From the NCBI GenBank assembly GCA_947630825.1, contig CANRJA010000006.1:1-64000 (forward strand): a stretch of 64,000 bases of DNA. The letters are read 5' to 3'. This document shows, piece after piece, positions 18,294 to 27,325 of the stretch (the stretch's first letter is position 1; every line of letters starts with the position of its first letter). The stretch is from an uncultured Clostridia bacterium. Lineage in GTDB: Bacteria; Bacillota; Clostridia; Oscillospirales; Ruminococcaceae. A model generated the notes under the pieces. It ran no database searches. It saw nothing but the letters and a program-made list of their open reading frames with translations, and was not told the DNA's origin. A program made the position numbers and the translations under genes.

Positions 18294-19348
18294 TAGTCAG
18301 CACCTCCCAGTTTCTTTATTTCATCTAAAATTTCCGAAGGCTTTGGAATTACTCCGCCTGTTCTTCCGAAGAATGATACAGGAATTCTGCATTCAAGAGC
18401 CAGTTTGACATCGTCTATCATCTGTCCCATAGACATCTCAACGCTCAGCACATTTTTTGCAGACTTGCAAGCCTCGTTTATCTCTTTAACAGGGAATGGC
18501 CACAACGTCTTAGGACGGAAAAGTCCTGCCTTTATACCCTGCTCTCTTGCTGTATTGACAGCGCTCTTTGCAACTCTTGCCGTTGCGCCAAACGCAGTAA
18601 CAACAATTTCAGCATCGTCGCAAAGATAAATCTCTGCGTCGGTTTCGGTCTCTTTTATCTTCTTATATCTATCATAACGGCTTATGTTAGAGTTCTCAAG
18701 CGTTTCTGGCTGAAGATAAAGCGAATTGATAATATTGTGCTTTCTCTTCATCTTTGTACCGTCGCACGCCCATGGCTTAGGCTTTTGCTCGGCGCTTATC
18801 TCAGGGAAAGTCACAGGCTCCATCATTTGACCAAGCAAACCGTCTGCCAAAATCATAGCAGGCATTCTGTATTCGTCAGCCTTGTCAAATGCCTTTACTA
18901 CCATATCTACCATTTCCTGAACTGACGCAGGCGCAAATACTAAAAGCTGAAAATCTCCATGTCCGAGTGCCTTTGTTGCCTGCCAGTAGTCAGACTGCGA
19001 CGGCTGAATTCCGCCCAGTCCCGGACCGCCTCTCTCTACATTTATAATAACACAAGGCAGATCCGAACCTGCTATGTAGGATATTCCCTCGCTTTTAAGC
19101 GATATTCCAGGCGATGAACTCGAGGTCATACATCTTGTTCCTGTCGCAGACGCACCAAGAACCATATTTATTGCTGCGATCTCGCTTTCGGCTTGTAAAA
19201 ATACTCCGCCGTTAGCCTGCATTTTCTTAGCCAAATATGCCGAGATCTCCGTCTGAGGTGTTATTGGGTATCCGAAAAAACATTTACAGCCTGCTCGCAT
19301 TGCGGCTTCTGCCAATGCCTCGTTACCCTTCATTAAATTTCTCTCCAT
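18293..19348 (-). CDS. korA: 2-oxoacid:ferredoxin oxidoreductase, alpha subunit (KorA/VorB type)
   Basis: A 351-aa alpha subunit (LMKGNEALAEAAMRAGCKCF, GYPITPQTEISAYLA, SSSSPGISLKSEGISYIAG, NVERGGPGLGG). Closest in style to clostridial VorB/KorA proteins acting on 2-oxoisovalerate or 2-oxoglutarate. Both ATG codons at 19348 and 19333 have GGAG nine bases upstream; the first is used. Confidence 0.93.
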   Translation of the reverse strand: MERNLMKGNEALAEAAMRAGCKCFFGYPITPQTEISAYLAKKMQANGGVFLQAESEIAAINMVLGASATGTRCMTSSSSPGISLKSEGISYIAGSDLPCVIINVERGGPGLGGIQPSQSDYWQATKALGHGDFQLLVFAPASVQEMVDMVVKAFDKADEYRMPAMILADGLLGQMMEPVTFPEISAEQKPKPWACDGTKMKRKHNIINSLYLQPETLENSNISRYDRYKKIKETETDAEIYLCDDAEIVVTAFGATARVAKSAVNTAREQGIKAGLFRPKTLWPFPVKEINEACKSAKNVLSVEMSMGQMIDDVKLALECRIPVSFFGRTGGVIPKPSEILDEIKKLGGAD

Positions 19349-19379
19349 TTAATTCAACTCCATTTATATAGTTTATTTC

Positions 19380-19586
19380 CTATCTCTCGACCGTTATACA
19401 ACAGTCGGGACACATAATTGCACAGCTTTTACAGCCTATACAAGCGTCATCGTCAATGCATACCGCCGTGAAATAGCCCTTCGAGTTTCTCTTTTTCTTC
19501 TGAAGCTCAACTATTTTCTTTGGGCAGGCAGTCGTGCAAAGACCGCAGCCTTTGCATTTTTCAAAATTAACAGTAATTTTTGCCAT
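19380..19586 (-). CDS. korD: 2[4Fe-4S] ferredoxin-like delta subunit of the 2-oxoacid oxidoreductase
   Basis: A 68-aa protein with two CxxCxxCxxxCP motifs (CKGCGLCTTACP and CIGCKSCAIMCP), which bind two [4Fe-4S] clusters. It passes electrons from the thiamine enzyme to free ferredoxin. First gene of korD-A-B-C; RBS GGAGGA. The P-loop ATPase gene upstream is separated from it by the XRE/small-protein cassette at 19631-20259. Confidence 0.93.
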   Translation of the reverse strand: MAKITVNFEKCKGCGLCTTACPKKIVELQKKKRNSKGYFTAVCIDDDACIGCKSCAIMCPDCCITVER

Positions 19587-19630
19587 ACTTATACTTTTCC
19601 TCCTCGTATATTTTTCAAAATAATTATCAA

Positions 19631-19858
19631 TTATTCATTCTCTGTTGTATCATCTTCATCTACATATTCCATAATATCTCCAGGCTGGCAATTTAATAAT
19701 TTACAAATACGTTCTAAAGTTCTTGTATCTATATTTCCCTTGCCATTTTTCATTTTGGTCAGTGCCGCCTGAGAAATAAGATTTTCCTTTCTGATTTTAT
19801 ATGTGGAAAATCCTTTTTGTTTTAGCAATTCAAATAGCTTTTCATATTTAAATGGCAT
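19631..19858 (-). CDS. XRE-family regulator of cassette A
   Basis: A 75-aa HTH protein of the YozG/HTH_26 type (KYEKLFELLKQKGFSTYKIR, SQAALTKMKNGKGNIDTRTL, CQPGDIMEYV) with an acidic tail. The start at 19858 (ATG) has GAGGTG upstream; a GTG three codons earlier does not. It is divergent from the family-1 small gene at 20047 and holds the place taken by ribbon-helix-helix genes at the other three cassettes. Confidence 0.88.
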   Translation of the reverse strand: MPFKYEKLFELLKQKGFSTYKIRKENLISQAALTKMKNGKGNIDTRTLERICKLLNCQPGDIMEYVDEDDTTENE

Positions 19859-19955
19859 TTTAAACACCTCTTTTATTTGCCAATATTACTTACTCAGTGC
19901 TTCATAGTAATATGTTATTACAATTTTTGTGCCAGCTGTACAAAATACACAAATA

Positions 19956-20013
19956 CATTCACTAAACATTGTGAATGTTTGCCATTGACTATTCACTCGC
20001 TCAAGTGTATAAT
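19956..20013 (+). promoter_or_regulatory. Cassette A promoter with two ATTCACT palindromes
   Basis: Promoter TTGACT (19985-19990), 17-bp spacer, TATAAT (20008-20013). The spacer holds the imperfect palindrome CACTCGC/TCAAGTG (19994-20007). A second, perfect 7-bp arm palindrome CATTCAC-N8-GTGAATG lies at 19956-19977. Both share ATTCACT, so they are likely operators of the divergent XRE protein. Confidence 0.72.
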
Positions 20014-20046
20014 GCGATTATAACAATTAATAAGGATGTGACATCA

Positions 20047-20259
20047 ATGAAAAAAAAATTTAGAGCTATTCATTTAGTGGATTTTGAAGAAGTAATGAAA
20101 GAGGCTGAAATGTTATCAGGACTTGCTCATGTATGCTTATTATGCTTTATCAATTCCTTTGAAAGCGACATTTTCACAGGAGCATTTGAATGTTTAGCCA
20201 ACGAAGCCTCAAAATTGAGTGAACATTGTTATAAACTTATGCAAGAGGCGGAAGAATGA
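20047..20259 (+). CDS. Family-1 small helical protein, cassette A
   Basis: A 70-aa protein of unknown function, one of six paralogs here. Shared pattern: an acidic N-terminal helix (DFEEVMKEAE), an LSGLAHVC core, a hydrophobic stretch, then D-I-F-x-G-A-F-ECL-x-NEASKL. No signal peptide or known catalytic motif. The last 21 residues are identical to those of the copy at 39822, and the DNA is also very similar there, so one was recently copied. The start follows the block GGATGTGACATCAATG shared by the family. Confidence 0.75.
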   Translation: MKKKFRAIHLVDFEEVMKEAEMLSGLAHVCLLCFINSFESDIFTGAFECLANEASKLSEHCYKLMQEAEE

Positions 20260-20276
20260 TTTATTATAGCTTTAAT

Positions 20277-20411
20277 TATCCATTATCCATTGTCAATTAT
20301 CAATTAATAAAAGGCGGCACTGCGTGCAGGGGTTTACCCCTGCTCTTGCATCTTGCTTCTTGCTTCTTGCTTCTTGCCTCTGGTAGCATTGCGTGCAGGG
20401 CTCAGCCCTGC
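20277..20411. repeat. Composite repeat block: AT-rich units, CTTGCTT units and two GC palindromes
   Basis: ATTATCCATTGTCAATTATC units (20277-20310) are followed by the palindrome GCAGGGG-TTTA-CCCCTGC (20326-20343), a run of TTGCTTC units, and a second palindrome of 17 bp (20395-20411) centred on C20403. The second one contains the stop codon of the ATPase gene. Confidence 0.75.
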
Positions 20412-21070
20412 CGTTGCTCCCAAATATTGCATACATAACGATTTATTACCTTAATTTTCGTGCGTTCGCACTCAAACTCACAGGGCGACGAGGTAAACAC
20501 TACAGGCAGACCTGTCTGCTTTGAAACCTCATCAGCATAGTCAAGAGAATCCAGAACAGTCTGAATGTCTGTCTCCTCACCTAAGTTTGAGTTGTTTATT
20601 ATACCCGTATGCTTAAAGCGCGCAGTATATTCTATCTCCCTCATAAGCGAAACAGCGTCATCAGGTTTACTTGTCAGAAGTCTGTACTTATTGATAACAT
20701 AAAGCATATCAATGTCTCCCGACTCGGAAAGCCTCTCAAAAACAGCCTTGTATCTTCCCAAAGCGGTCGAACCGCTGTCGTCTCCGCCTACGTCTATTAT
20801 AAGATAACCTTCTTCACTTGTCAGCCTTTCGACGTCAAAGCTAATCGCAGGTATATCAAGATTAGAATTTGCGTACATAGGCGTGATAAGCTCAATGTTA
20901 TTTTCTGAAAACAGGTCACCGAAATCGGCGGTTCTGAAATACGGATTTACAATGTCAAGATCTACAACCGTAACTTTTTTTCCGCTTTTAGACATATCAA
21001 GCGCAAGATTTACGGAGATATTTGTCTTACCGCTTCCGTAATGCCCTGTGATAATAGTAACCTTTTTCAA
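20402..21070 (-). CDS. ParA/MinD-like P-loop ATPase of unknown role
   Basis: A 222-aa protein with a Walker A motif (GHYGSGKTNISVNLA, residues 9-16 for the loop), a switch-like VDLDIVNPYFRTAD and a Walker B-like YLIIDVGGDD. It is of the CobQ/MinD/ParA type without a partition partner. Its position directly upstream of korD apart from the inserted cassette suggests a link to assembly or regulation of that iron-sulfur enzyme, which is inference. The last codons lie inside a GC palindrome. Confidence 0.82.
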   Translation of the reverse strand: MKKVTIITGHYGSGKTNISVNLALDMSKSGKKVTVVDLDIVNPYFRTADFGDLFSENNIELITPMYANSNLDIPAISFDVERLTSEEGYLIIDVGGDDSGSTALGRYKAVFERLSESGDIDMLYVINKYRLLTSKPDDAVSLMREIEYTARFKHTGIINNSNLGEETDIQTVLDSLDYADEVSKQTGLPVVFTSSPCEFECERTKIKVINRYVCNIWEQRQG

Positions 21071-21236
21071 AATCTACCTCCGCTTAGATAACAACTTCTT
21101 TGACGCCTTAATATGCAAATAAATGACTGATACTAATAAAGTATAACAGTCATTTATAGATTATATCATATTTTGATTTTTATTTCAATACTTTTGAAAG
21201 TAACAATTACAGCTTTGTCTGCCGTTACAATTTTCT

Positions 21237-23135
21237 CTATTCGCTTTCATCAGCTTTAGAATCATTATCCTCTGTGTCTGAAGTCTTAGAAAGTTCGCCT
21301 TTCATTAATGCCTCAAAATCATCGCCGTCGATCTTTTCATTCTTGATAAGATAATCTGCAACCAAATGGAGCTGGTCGATATGCTCTCTGAGAATTTTCT
21401 CCGCATCCATGAAACAGTTTTCGATAATGCTTCTTATCTCACTGTCTATTTGATACGCGATCTCCTCGCTGTAGCGGTTTCCGTTAGTATAGTCACGACC
21501 CAAAAATACCTCGTGTTCGTCATTTCCGTAAACAACAGGTCCGAGCTTCTCGCTGAAACCGTATCTTGTAACCATACTTCTGGCAGTAGAAGTAGCACGC
21601 TCAAGGTCGTTTGAAGCGCCTGTTGAAATATCGTCAAGAATGATTTTCTCTGCCACACGTCCGCCTAACAGAACTATAATATTCTGATACATTTCCTTTT
21701 TAGAGACATAAGCCTTATCCTTTTCAGGAAGAGAAAGAGTAAATCCTCCTGCCGCACCTCTCGGAATAATAGACACCTGATGCACCTTATCCTGCCTGTC
21801 GCAGTAGTAGGTGCAGATAGCGTGACCGCCCTCGTGGTAAGCAGTAAGTCTTTTTTCGTTCTCGGTAACGACCTTAGAACGCTTTTCAGGTCCGGCAATT
21901 ACCTTAATTGAAGCCTCCTCCAAATCCTCGCTGGTGATGGCTTTTCTGTTCTTTCTTGCCGCAAGCAGACTTGCCTCGTTGATAAGGTTCTCCAAATCTG
22001 CTCCTGTAAATCCGACCGTCGTCTTTGCAATGGTTTTCAAATCAACATCGGGCGCTAACGGCTTGTTCCGAGAGTGTACTTTCAGTATCTCCTCCCTGCC
22101 CTTAACGTCAGGATATGAAACTAAAATCTGCCTGTCGAATCTGCCCGGACGAAGCAGCGCCGGGTCGAGAATATCACGCCGGTTTGTAGCCGCCATAACG
22201 ATTATACCCTCGTTGCCTGTAAAACCGTCCATTTCAACAAGAAGCTGGTTAAGCGTCTGTTCACGCTCGTCGTGACCACCGCCAAGTCCTGCTCCTCTTT
22301 GACGTCCTACAGCGTCAATTTCATCTATGAATATGATTGCAGGTGCGTTTTTCTTTGCCTCAGAGAACAAGTCTCTTACTCTCGACGCACCCACGCCGAC
22401 AAACATCTCAACAAAATCTGAGCCGGAAATCGAGAAAAACGGTACTCCTGCCTCTCCTGCAACAGCCCTTGCAAGCAAAGTTTTACCAGTTCCCGGAGGA
22501 CCCAAAAGCAATACGCCTTTAGGAACCCTTGCGCCTATCTCGTTATACTTTTTAGAATCCTTTAAGAAATCAACAATTTCGGCAAGCTCTTCCTTTTCCT
22601 CGTCTGCGCCTGCAACGTCGTCGAAGGTAGCCTTTTTACTGGTAACCATATGCTGTTTAGCATTAGATTTTCCAAAGTTGCCTATCTTTCCTCCGCCGCC
22701 GGCAGTTTTCATCATCATATAAACGAATAAGCCCATTGCTCCCAGCACTACCAGTGTGGGTATTAGATTTATCCAAAAACTGTTGTCCTTTACCTCTTTC
22801 ATATTCATCTTAAGAGGTTTATCAGGATGCGCTTTATTATACTCTTTCTGATAATCGTACTGATCATTGAAAATTCTGTTGTAGAAGGCTGTCACACTCG
22901 GCACAGTGTATTTTTTCTCCTGCGATGAACCGATAAGTTTGTAACTAAGCTCTCCTGATCCCAAATCAAGAGTAAACTCCGATACTCTGAGATCGTCAAA
23001 ATAACCTGTAATAGTCGAATAATCAACCTCATCTTTATTTGTATTTACATTGTTCAGCATAAATACAAGACCTGTTATTATTGCTAACGATACCAAAATA
23101 TAAATAATTATGCTCTTATTTTTGTTTTGTTTCAA
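21237..23135 (-). CDS. ftsH: ATP-dependent membrane zinc metalloprotease FtsH
   Basis: A 632-aa protease. Order: N-terminal membrane helix (9-28), outside domain, second helix (122-143), a Gly-rich linker, and an AAA+ domain with Walker A GPPGTGKT (212-219), Walker [12 protein letters not shown] and the second region of homology. The peptidase domain has the zinc motif HEGGH and ends in an acidic tail. It degrades membrane and short-lived cytosolic proteins. It follows tilS; the hpt gene often found between them in Firmicutes is absent. Confidence 0.96.
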   Translation of the reverse strand: MKQNKNKSIIIYILVSLAIITGLVFMLNNVNTNKDEVDYSTITGYFDDLRVSEFTLDLGSGELSYKLIGSSQEKKYTVPSVTAFYNRIFNDQYDYQKEYNKAHPDKPLKMNMKEVKDNSFWINLIPTLVVLGAMGLFVYMMMKTAGGGGKIGNFGKSNAKQHMVTSKKATFDDVAGADEEKEELAEIVDFLKDSKKYNEIGARVPKGVLLLGPPGTGKTLLARAVAGEAGVPFFSISGSDFVEMFVGVGASRVRDLFSEAKKNAPAIIFIDEIDAVGRQRGAGLGGGHDEREQTLNQLLVEMDGFTGNEGIIVMAATNRRDILDPALLRPGRFDRQILVSYPDVKGREEILKVHSRNKPLAPDVDLKTIAKTTVGFTGADLENLINEASLLAARKNRKAITSEDLEEASIKVIAGPEKRSKVVTENEKRLTAYHEGGHAICTYYCDRQDKVHQVSIIPRGAAGGFTLSLPEKDKAYVSKKEMYQNIIVLLGGRVAEKIILDDISTGASNDLERATSTARSMVTRYGFSEKLGPVVYGNDEHEVFLGRDYTNGNRYSEEIAYQIDSEIRSIIENCFMDAEKILREHIDQLHLVADYLIKNEKIDGDDFEALMKGELSKTSDTEDNDSKADESE

Positions 23136-23156
23136 TTTGTCAACTCCATTCCGTAG

Positions 23157-23272
23157 AAATTAGAATTAAAAGACAACAGATTAGAAATTTATCTTCCAAC
23201 TGCCTGAATTTAAAGTCTAAATTCTTAATTCTAACCTCTAACTTCTAACCTCTAATATAACACTAAATTGTG
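23157..23272. repeat. Repeat-rich ftsH-tilS gap
   Basis: Holds several ATTAGAAGTT/TTCTAACCTCTAA-type units in direct and inverted orientation. No gene was seen. Confidence 0.5.
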
Positions 23273-23278
23273 ATAGTT

Positions 23279-24616
23279 TTATGATATTTCAACCTCTAAA
23301 ATTCGCTTTGTATTTTCATCAGTCGATACCCGCTCGTCTGCGCCGAAGCCTTCGACATATATAACTCCGTCGTCATCGCTTAAAACAGCAACCTTATGAC
23401 GCTCTTCAAGCGGAATATTCTCATTAAAAAGCTTTTTCAAGCTCTTTGTAAGACCTCTTTCTGCAAGCCTTATTTTATCTCCGCTTTTTCGGTTTCTGAG
23501 AAAAATCTTGCCTTTTATTTTATCATAATCAATATCTTTCTTTGTAAACATATTGTGAATATTAGATTCTTTACTATCCCTTTCAATAAGACAGATTTTT
23601 ACCCTTCTGTCTAAAAAAAACTCGCTTACTTTATTTGTATTTTCAAATGATATTTCTTTATAATAAACCTGTGGTTTTTCATTTTCCCCAGTAATAATTA
23701 GCTTTCCCGATTTAACGCTTGCGTAAACATTCTTTTTGAGATTTATTTTCTTGCCTTCTTCACACGCTTTCTTTAAATCTTCAAGTTTTGCCGCCGAAAC
23801 CTCAACCTCGTACCTTTTTAAAAGCATTACAAGCATACGGTTCAAAACTGCCTCGTGTGACGAAAAAATAACTTCATAATCAAAAGCATTTTCATCTGTC
23901 TGAGCCCTTTTAAGCAAATTCTCAGCCTCAGTGCTTAAATATTCTTCGTCGAGTTTTATAGAATTAAGCGTTTTGCTTATATTTTGGTAAAGACTCCCGT
24001 TTTGCTCTTTTGATATCTCGGCTAATTTAGGAACAACCAAGTGCCTTATCTTGTTTCTTGTATAGTCGTTTGAATTATTAGTCGAATCAATAACATAACC
24101 GATATTTCGTTCGCTTAAAAACGCTTCAACTTCCTCTCTTGTGCAATCTATCAGCGGACGCACTATGTTTCCCCGTTTGTTAGGCACTCCACAAAGACCT
24201 TTAAGCGCAGTTCCTCTTATGAGATTTATCAGCATAGTTTCAACACTGTCCGAAAGAGTGTGCGCTGTGCAAATCTTATCCGTCTTAGCAGTTGAAAAAG
24301 ACCTATATCTCAGCTCTCTTGCACCCTCCTCGATACCCAACTTATTTCCTTGGCAATACCCTTTAACGTCTACGCTTTTAACAGTAAGGTGTATTCCGAG
24401 ATTTTTGCAAAGTTCAACACAGAACCTCTCGTCACGGTCGCTCTCCTCACCTCTTAGATTGTGGTTTATGTGCATAGCTGACACATTATAGCCCAGTTCA
24501 GTTAAACACACCAAAAGTGCTACGCTGTCTGCACCGCCGGAAAGCCCGACAAGTACGCTATCCGAAGGAGAAAGCATATCATATTTTGATATTGTATTTT
24601 TTACTTTTTCGAGCAT
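23279..24616 (-). CDS. tilS: tRNA(Ile)-lysidine synthase
   Basis: A 445-aa N-type ATP pyrophosphatase that converts C34 of tRNA-Ile(CAU) to lysidine. It has the PP-loop GLSGGADSVALL, HINHNLRGEESDRDERF, the catalytic-core TAHTLSDSVETMLINLIRG, and C-terminal TilS domains ending in VEGFGADERV. The start at 24616 (MLEKVKN) follows GGAG; a TTG-type upstream extension is unlikely. Confidence 0.94.
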   Translation of the reverse strand: MLEKVKNTISKYDMLSPSDSVLVGLSGGADSVALLVCLTELGYNVSAMHINHNLRGEESDRDERFCVELCKNLGIHLTVKSVDVKGYCQGNKLGIEEGARELRYRSFSTAKTDKICTAHTLSDSVETMLINLIRGTALKGLCGVPNKRGNIVRPLIDCTREEVEAFLSERNIGYVIDSTNNSNDYTRNKIRHLVVPKLAEISKEQNGSLYQNISKTLNSIKLDEEYLSTEAENLLKRAQTDENAFDYEVIFSSHEAVLNRMLVMLLKRYEVEVSAAKLEDLKKACEEGKKINLKKNVYASVKSGKLIITGENEKPQVYYKEISFENTNKVSEFFLDRRVKICLIERDSKESNIHNMFTKKDIDYDKIKGKIFLRNRKSGDKIRLAERGLTKSLKKLFNENIPLEERHKVAVLSDDDGVIYVEGFGADERVSTDENTKRILEVEIS

Positions 24617-24689
24617 AATAATACTCCGTTTCATATTATTAATGGATAACAGACAATTTTTATCAATTATCTGTTATCCATCTTTTAAT

Positions 24690-26039
24690 CTACTGCTCCC
24701 TAATAACGTCTATACTCCTGAACAACTGATATTCTCCCAGCCATGCCAGTTTAACTGTACCCGTCTCGCCGTGACGGTTTTTGGCAACTATACATTCAGA
24801 ATCCCCTTGATTCGGATTCATCTTGTCGTAGTAACCCTCACGGTATAGGAACATTACAATATCCGCATCCTGCTCAATAGAACCCGATTCACGCAAATCA
24901 GCCAGCAGAGGTCTGTGATCGGTCCTGTTCTCCGGTCCGCGAGCTAGCTGTGAAAGACATATAACCGGAACATCAAGCTCCTTTGCCATAAGCTTTAGCT
25001 GTCTTGTAATCTCTGAAACCTCAGTTACACGGTTAGTATGGCGATTAGGACTTTCCATAAGCTGTAGGTAGTCTATAATTACAAGACCCAGATTTCTCAT
25101 TCTTCTTAGCTTTGCCTTCATCTGCGGAACAGTCAACCCCGCAGAATCGTCAATATATATAGGCAGTTCTGACAACGCTCTTGCGCCCTCTGCAAGTTTA
25201 GTCCAGTCCTCGACCTCCAGCATACCGCTTCTCAGAGAATTATTATTTACCAGCGATTCTGACGAAAGCATACGGGAAACAAGCTGTTCCTTGCCCATTT
25301 CAAGAGAGAAAATAGCAACCTGCTTATCAGAAGTCTTGCACATATTTCTAGCAACATTCAGTGCAAATGCGGATTTTCCCATACCAGGTCGCGCCGCCAG
25401 AATTATCAAGTCAGATTTGTTAAGCCCTGTTGTATAACTGTCAAGAAGCGCAAATCCCGTCTTAGCTCCGAGAAATTTCTCCTTGTCAGAACCAGAAATT
25501 TTTTGCAGTCTGTCATAAGACTCTATGATGATTTCATCAATTTTCGTAAGACCGTTGGAAGCCTTGCCCTTTCTTATGTCATATATTCTCTGCTCAGCAA
25601 TATCAAGCAGATTTTCAGCGTCAACAGTTGTTGCCGCCTTTTCTATAATATCCTGAGCAGTCTCAATTAGCGACCTCAGATAAAATTTATCTTCAATTAT
25701 CTTGCAGTAGCTCGCTATATTCGAAACAGACGGTACGTTTTCCATCATACCTTTAAGGTAGGTCTTAGCCATAACGCTTGTTTCAAATACGCCCGTTTCA
25801 TAAGCCTCGTTGCCCACAGTTACTATATCAACAGTTTCATTATTAGTGAACATTCTCACCATTATATTGAAAATCTGCTTGTGTATTTCGTTGTAAAAGC
25901 ACTCAGGCTTTAGCGTTTCAATTACGGTCGGAAGCGCCTTTTGTGCGTCAATTAATACGCCGCCCAGAACAGTCTGCTCTGCCTCTAGGCTGTATGGAAT
26001 TTCTCTGCCAGTAATTTCCGGCTGATTATTCAAGTCCAT
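24690..26039 (-). CDS. dnaB: Replicative DNA helicase
   Basis: A 449-aa hexameric DnaB-type helicase (DnaC in Bacillus naming). The N-terminal domain begins IPYSLEAEQTVLGGVL; the RecA-like core has Walker A ARPGMGKSAFALN, Walker B LVIIDYLQLM and the DRESGSIEQDADIVMFLYR loop region (residues about 370-400). It follows rplI, the normal Firmicutes order. Confidence 0.96.
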   Translation of the reverse strand: MDLNNQPEITGREIPYSLEAEQTVLGGVLIDAQKALPTVIETLKPECFYNEIHKQIFNIMVRMFTNNETVDIVTVGNEAYETGVFETSVMAKTYLKGMMENVPSVSNIASYCKIIEDKFYLRSLIETAQDIIEKAATTVDAENLLDIAEQRIYDIRKGKASNGLTKIDEIIIESYDRLQKISGSDKEKFLGAKTGFALLDSYTTGLNKSDLIILAARPGMGKSAFALNVARNMCKTSDKQVAIFSLEMGKEQLVSRMLSSESLVNNNSLRSGMLEVEDWTKLAEGARALSELPIYIDDSAGLTVPQMKAKLRRMRNLGLVIIDYLQLMESPNRHTNRVTEVSEITRQLKLMAKELDVPVICLSQLARGPENRTDHRPLLADLRESGSIEQDADIVMFLYREGYYDKMNPNQGDSECIVAKNRHGETGTVKLAWLGEYQLFRSIDVIREQ

Positions 26040-26132
26040 TTATATGACGCTCCTTTCCAAATAAATATGCAAAAAACCGAAACAATACGCAACACCGTCT
26101 AGTTAATTTACTGCCCTTGCTTAACTTGATAT

Positions 26133-26579
26133 CTATTGCTCTAATACTTTTACTTTTATTGAAAAATTAACCCCCTGCGAAAGCTTGACCGCTGCATTAA
26201 AATCACCGTAGCTTTTTATCTCGCCGTTTGTTGATATTTTCTTTTTATCAATTTCAATTCCGTAAAGCTCTTTTATCTTTTCACTGATACTAAGTGCAGT
26301 AACCGCACCGAACAGCCTTCCGCCCTGTCCTGCCTTTGCCTTTATCTCAATAGTCTTGTCTTTGAGCTTCTCTGCTATTTTTTCGTTGTCAGCCTTTTCA
26401 ACTTCCAGCTTGTGCTGTTTAGACGCTCTCTTACCCTCAAGCTCGTTTAAGTTCTTGGCGTTTGCCTCGCAGGCAAAACCACGTGCAATCAGAAAGTTTC
26501 TCGCATAACCGTCGGCTACATTAAGAATGTCCCCTGCTTTGCCCGAACCTTTAACGTCCTTTAATAAAATTACTTTCAT
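26133..26579 (-). CDS. rplI: 50S ribosomal protein L9
   Basis: A 148-aa L9 protein: N-terminal globular domain ([34 protein letters not shown]), long connecting helix (residues 45-75) and C-terminal RNA-binding domain ([14 protein letters not shown]). RBS AAAGGACG. In most Firmicutes it lies directly after gdpP; here cassette B separates them. Confidence 0.95.
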   Translation of the reverse strand: MKVILLKDVKGSGKAGDILNVADGYARNFLIARGFACEANAKNLNELEGKRASKQHKLEVEKADNEKIAEKLKDKTIEIKAKAGQGGRLFGAVTALSISEKIKELYGIEIDKKKISTNGEIKSYGDFNAAVKLSQGVNFSIKVKVLEQ

Positions 26580-26650
26580 ATTATATCGTCCTTTCTAAAA
26601 GCAAGAAACCAGAGACAAGCACTTTACAAAAATATCTTGCTTCTTAAATT

Positions 26651-26756
26651 ATCTATCTACTATCTACTATCCATTATCCATTATAAATTATCCATTATCC
26701 ATTATCAATTATCCATTATCAATTATCCATTATCAATTGTCAATTGTTATTGTCTC
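26651..26756. repeat. AT-rich repeat array (ATTATCCATTATCAATT units)
   Basis: About seven tandem or near-tandem copies of 9- and 16-base units made of TTATCCA and TTATCAA. The 3' end of the RHH gene at 26740 runs into the array and takes its last Asn codons from it. Confidence 0.8.
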
Positions 26757-26931
26757 TTTCTATAGTCTCGTCAACTGCTCGATTAAGAAATTTGTTTATT
26801 GAACCGTCATGCTCTATTGCATGAGTAGAAATTTTTTCCTTTTTGCCCTTTGGAACTTGCATTTCAAGTCTATCATAATGATTTTTCATATACTTACGTG
26901 TTGCTTTTTGCTGTGCTTTGCTAACTGGCAT
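26740..26931 (-). CDS. Ribbon-helix-helix protein, cassette B (family 2)
   Basis: A 63-aa Arc/MetJ-type DNA-binding protein. The SKAQQKATRKYMKNHYD N-terminus is followed by a beta-strand (RLEMQVP, 21-27), helix A (30-41) and helix B (INKFLNRAVDETIER, 45-59). Such proteins dimerise through the strand, which also reads the operator. One of seven family-2 genes in the window. It is divergent from the family-1 gene at 27108, with which it likely forms a regulatory pair. Confidence 0.82.
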   Translation of the reverse strand: MPVSKAQQKATRKYMKNHYDRLEMQVPKGKKEKISTHAIEHDGSINKFLNRAVDETIERDNNN

Positions 26932-26974
26932 ATTTATCCTACTTTCTTTTTGTTTTATTTAATTTTTCTATTAA

Positions 26975-27003
26975 AATATAATGTATTTGTACACTTTTGT
27001 CAA
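26975..27003 (-). promoter_or_regulatory. Promoter for the cassette B RHH gene
   Basis: On the minus strand: TTGACA (complement of 26998-27003), 17-bp spacer, TATATT (complement of 26975-26980). The spacer contains a TGTA-N4-TACA palindrome. Confidence 0.68.
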
Positions 27004-27045
27004 TAAAACAATATGTAAAATCAATATATTTGTTAATTATGCCCA

Positions 27046-27074
27046 TTGATTATATGTCTCCGAAGATATATAAT
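27046..27074 (+). promoter_or_regulatory. Cassette B family-1 promoter with palindromic spacer
   Basis: TTGATT (27046-27051), 17-bp spacer, TATAAT (27069-27074), preceded by GCCCA as in cassette D. An imperfect palindrome TATATGTCT-N4-AGATATATA (one mismatch) fills the spacer and reaches into the -10. Confidence 0.72.
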
Positions 27075-27107
27075 TATAACACACTATACGAAAGGAAATT
27101 GACATCA

Positions 27108-27323
27108 ATGGAAAAAGTAATTACAGACAAAATAATATCCGATATAGAAGAAATCAAATGCAATTCTGATTTGCTGGCAGGGCTATCATATATCCTGACC
27201 GTATTTTTTGAGACCACATATGGGTCTGAAGATGTAATAAGAGTTTTCTCATATCTAATGGAAGAGGCATATAAAATGCAGGATAAATGCAATTCTCTTC
27301 TTAAATTGACAACTGATAAATAA
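27108..27323 (+). CDS. Family-1 small helical protein, cassette B
   Basis: A 71-aa protein of unknown function (IISDIEEIKCNSDLLAGLSY, VFFETTYGSEDV, then LMEEAYKMQDKCNSLL). It shares the AGLS core and the C-terminal EEAxKxxxxCxxL pattern with the other five copies but is the most diverged. The start at 27108 follows AAAGGAAATTGACATCAATG. Its stop codon lies two bases from the stop of the converging gdpP gene, so the cassette is tightly fitted into the gdpP-rplI gap. Confidence 0.72.
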   Translation: MEKVITDKIISDIEEIKCNSDLLAGLSYILTVFFETTYGSEDVIRVFSYLMEEAYKMQDKCNSLLKLTTDK

Positions 27324-27325
27324 TT

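Noticed and set aside
17370-18296. A 308-codon open frame on the plus strand
   Set aside because: It is antisense to korB/korC, which have clear family motifs and coupled starts; no RBS and no recognisable protein.
20256-20438. A 60-codon open frame after the cassette A small gene
   Set aside because: It consists of AT-rich repeats, TTGCTTC units and GC palindromes; not a protein.
22327-22722. A 131-codon open frame antisense to ftsH
   Set aside because: It mirrors the Walker region of FtsH; composition matches a shadow frame.
26651-26756. Possible CRISPR array
   Set aside because: The units are 9-16 bases, contiguous and without unique spacers; no cas gene is in the window.
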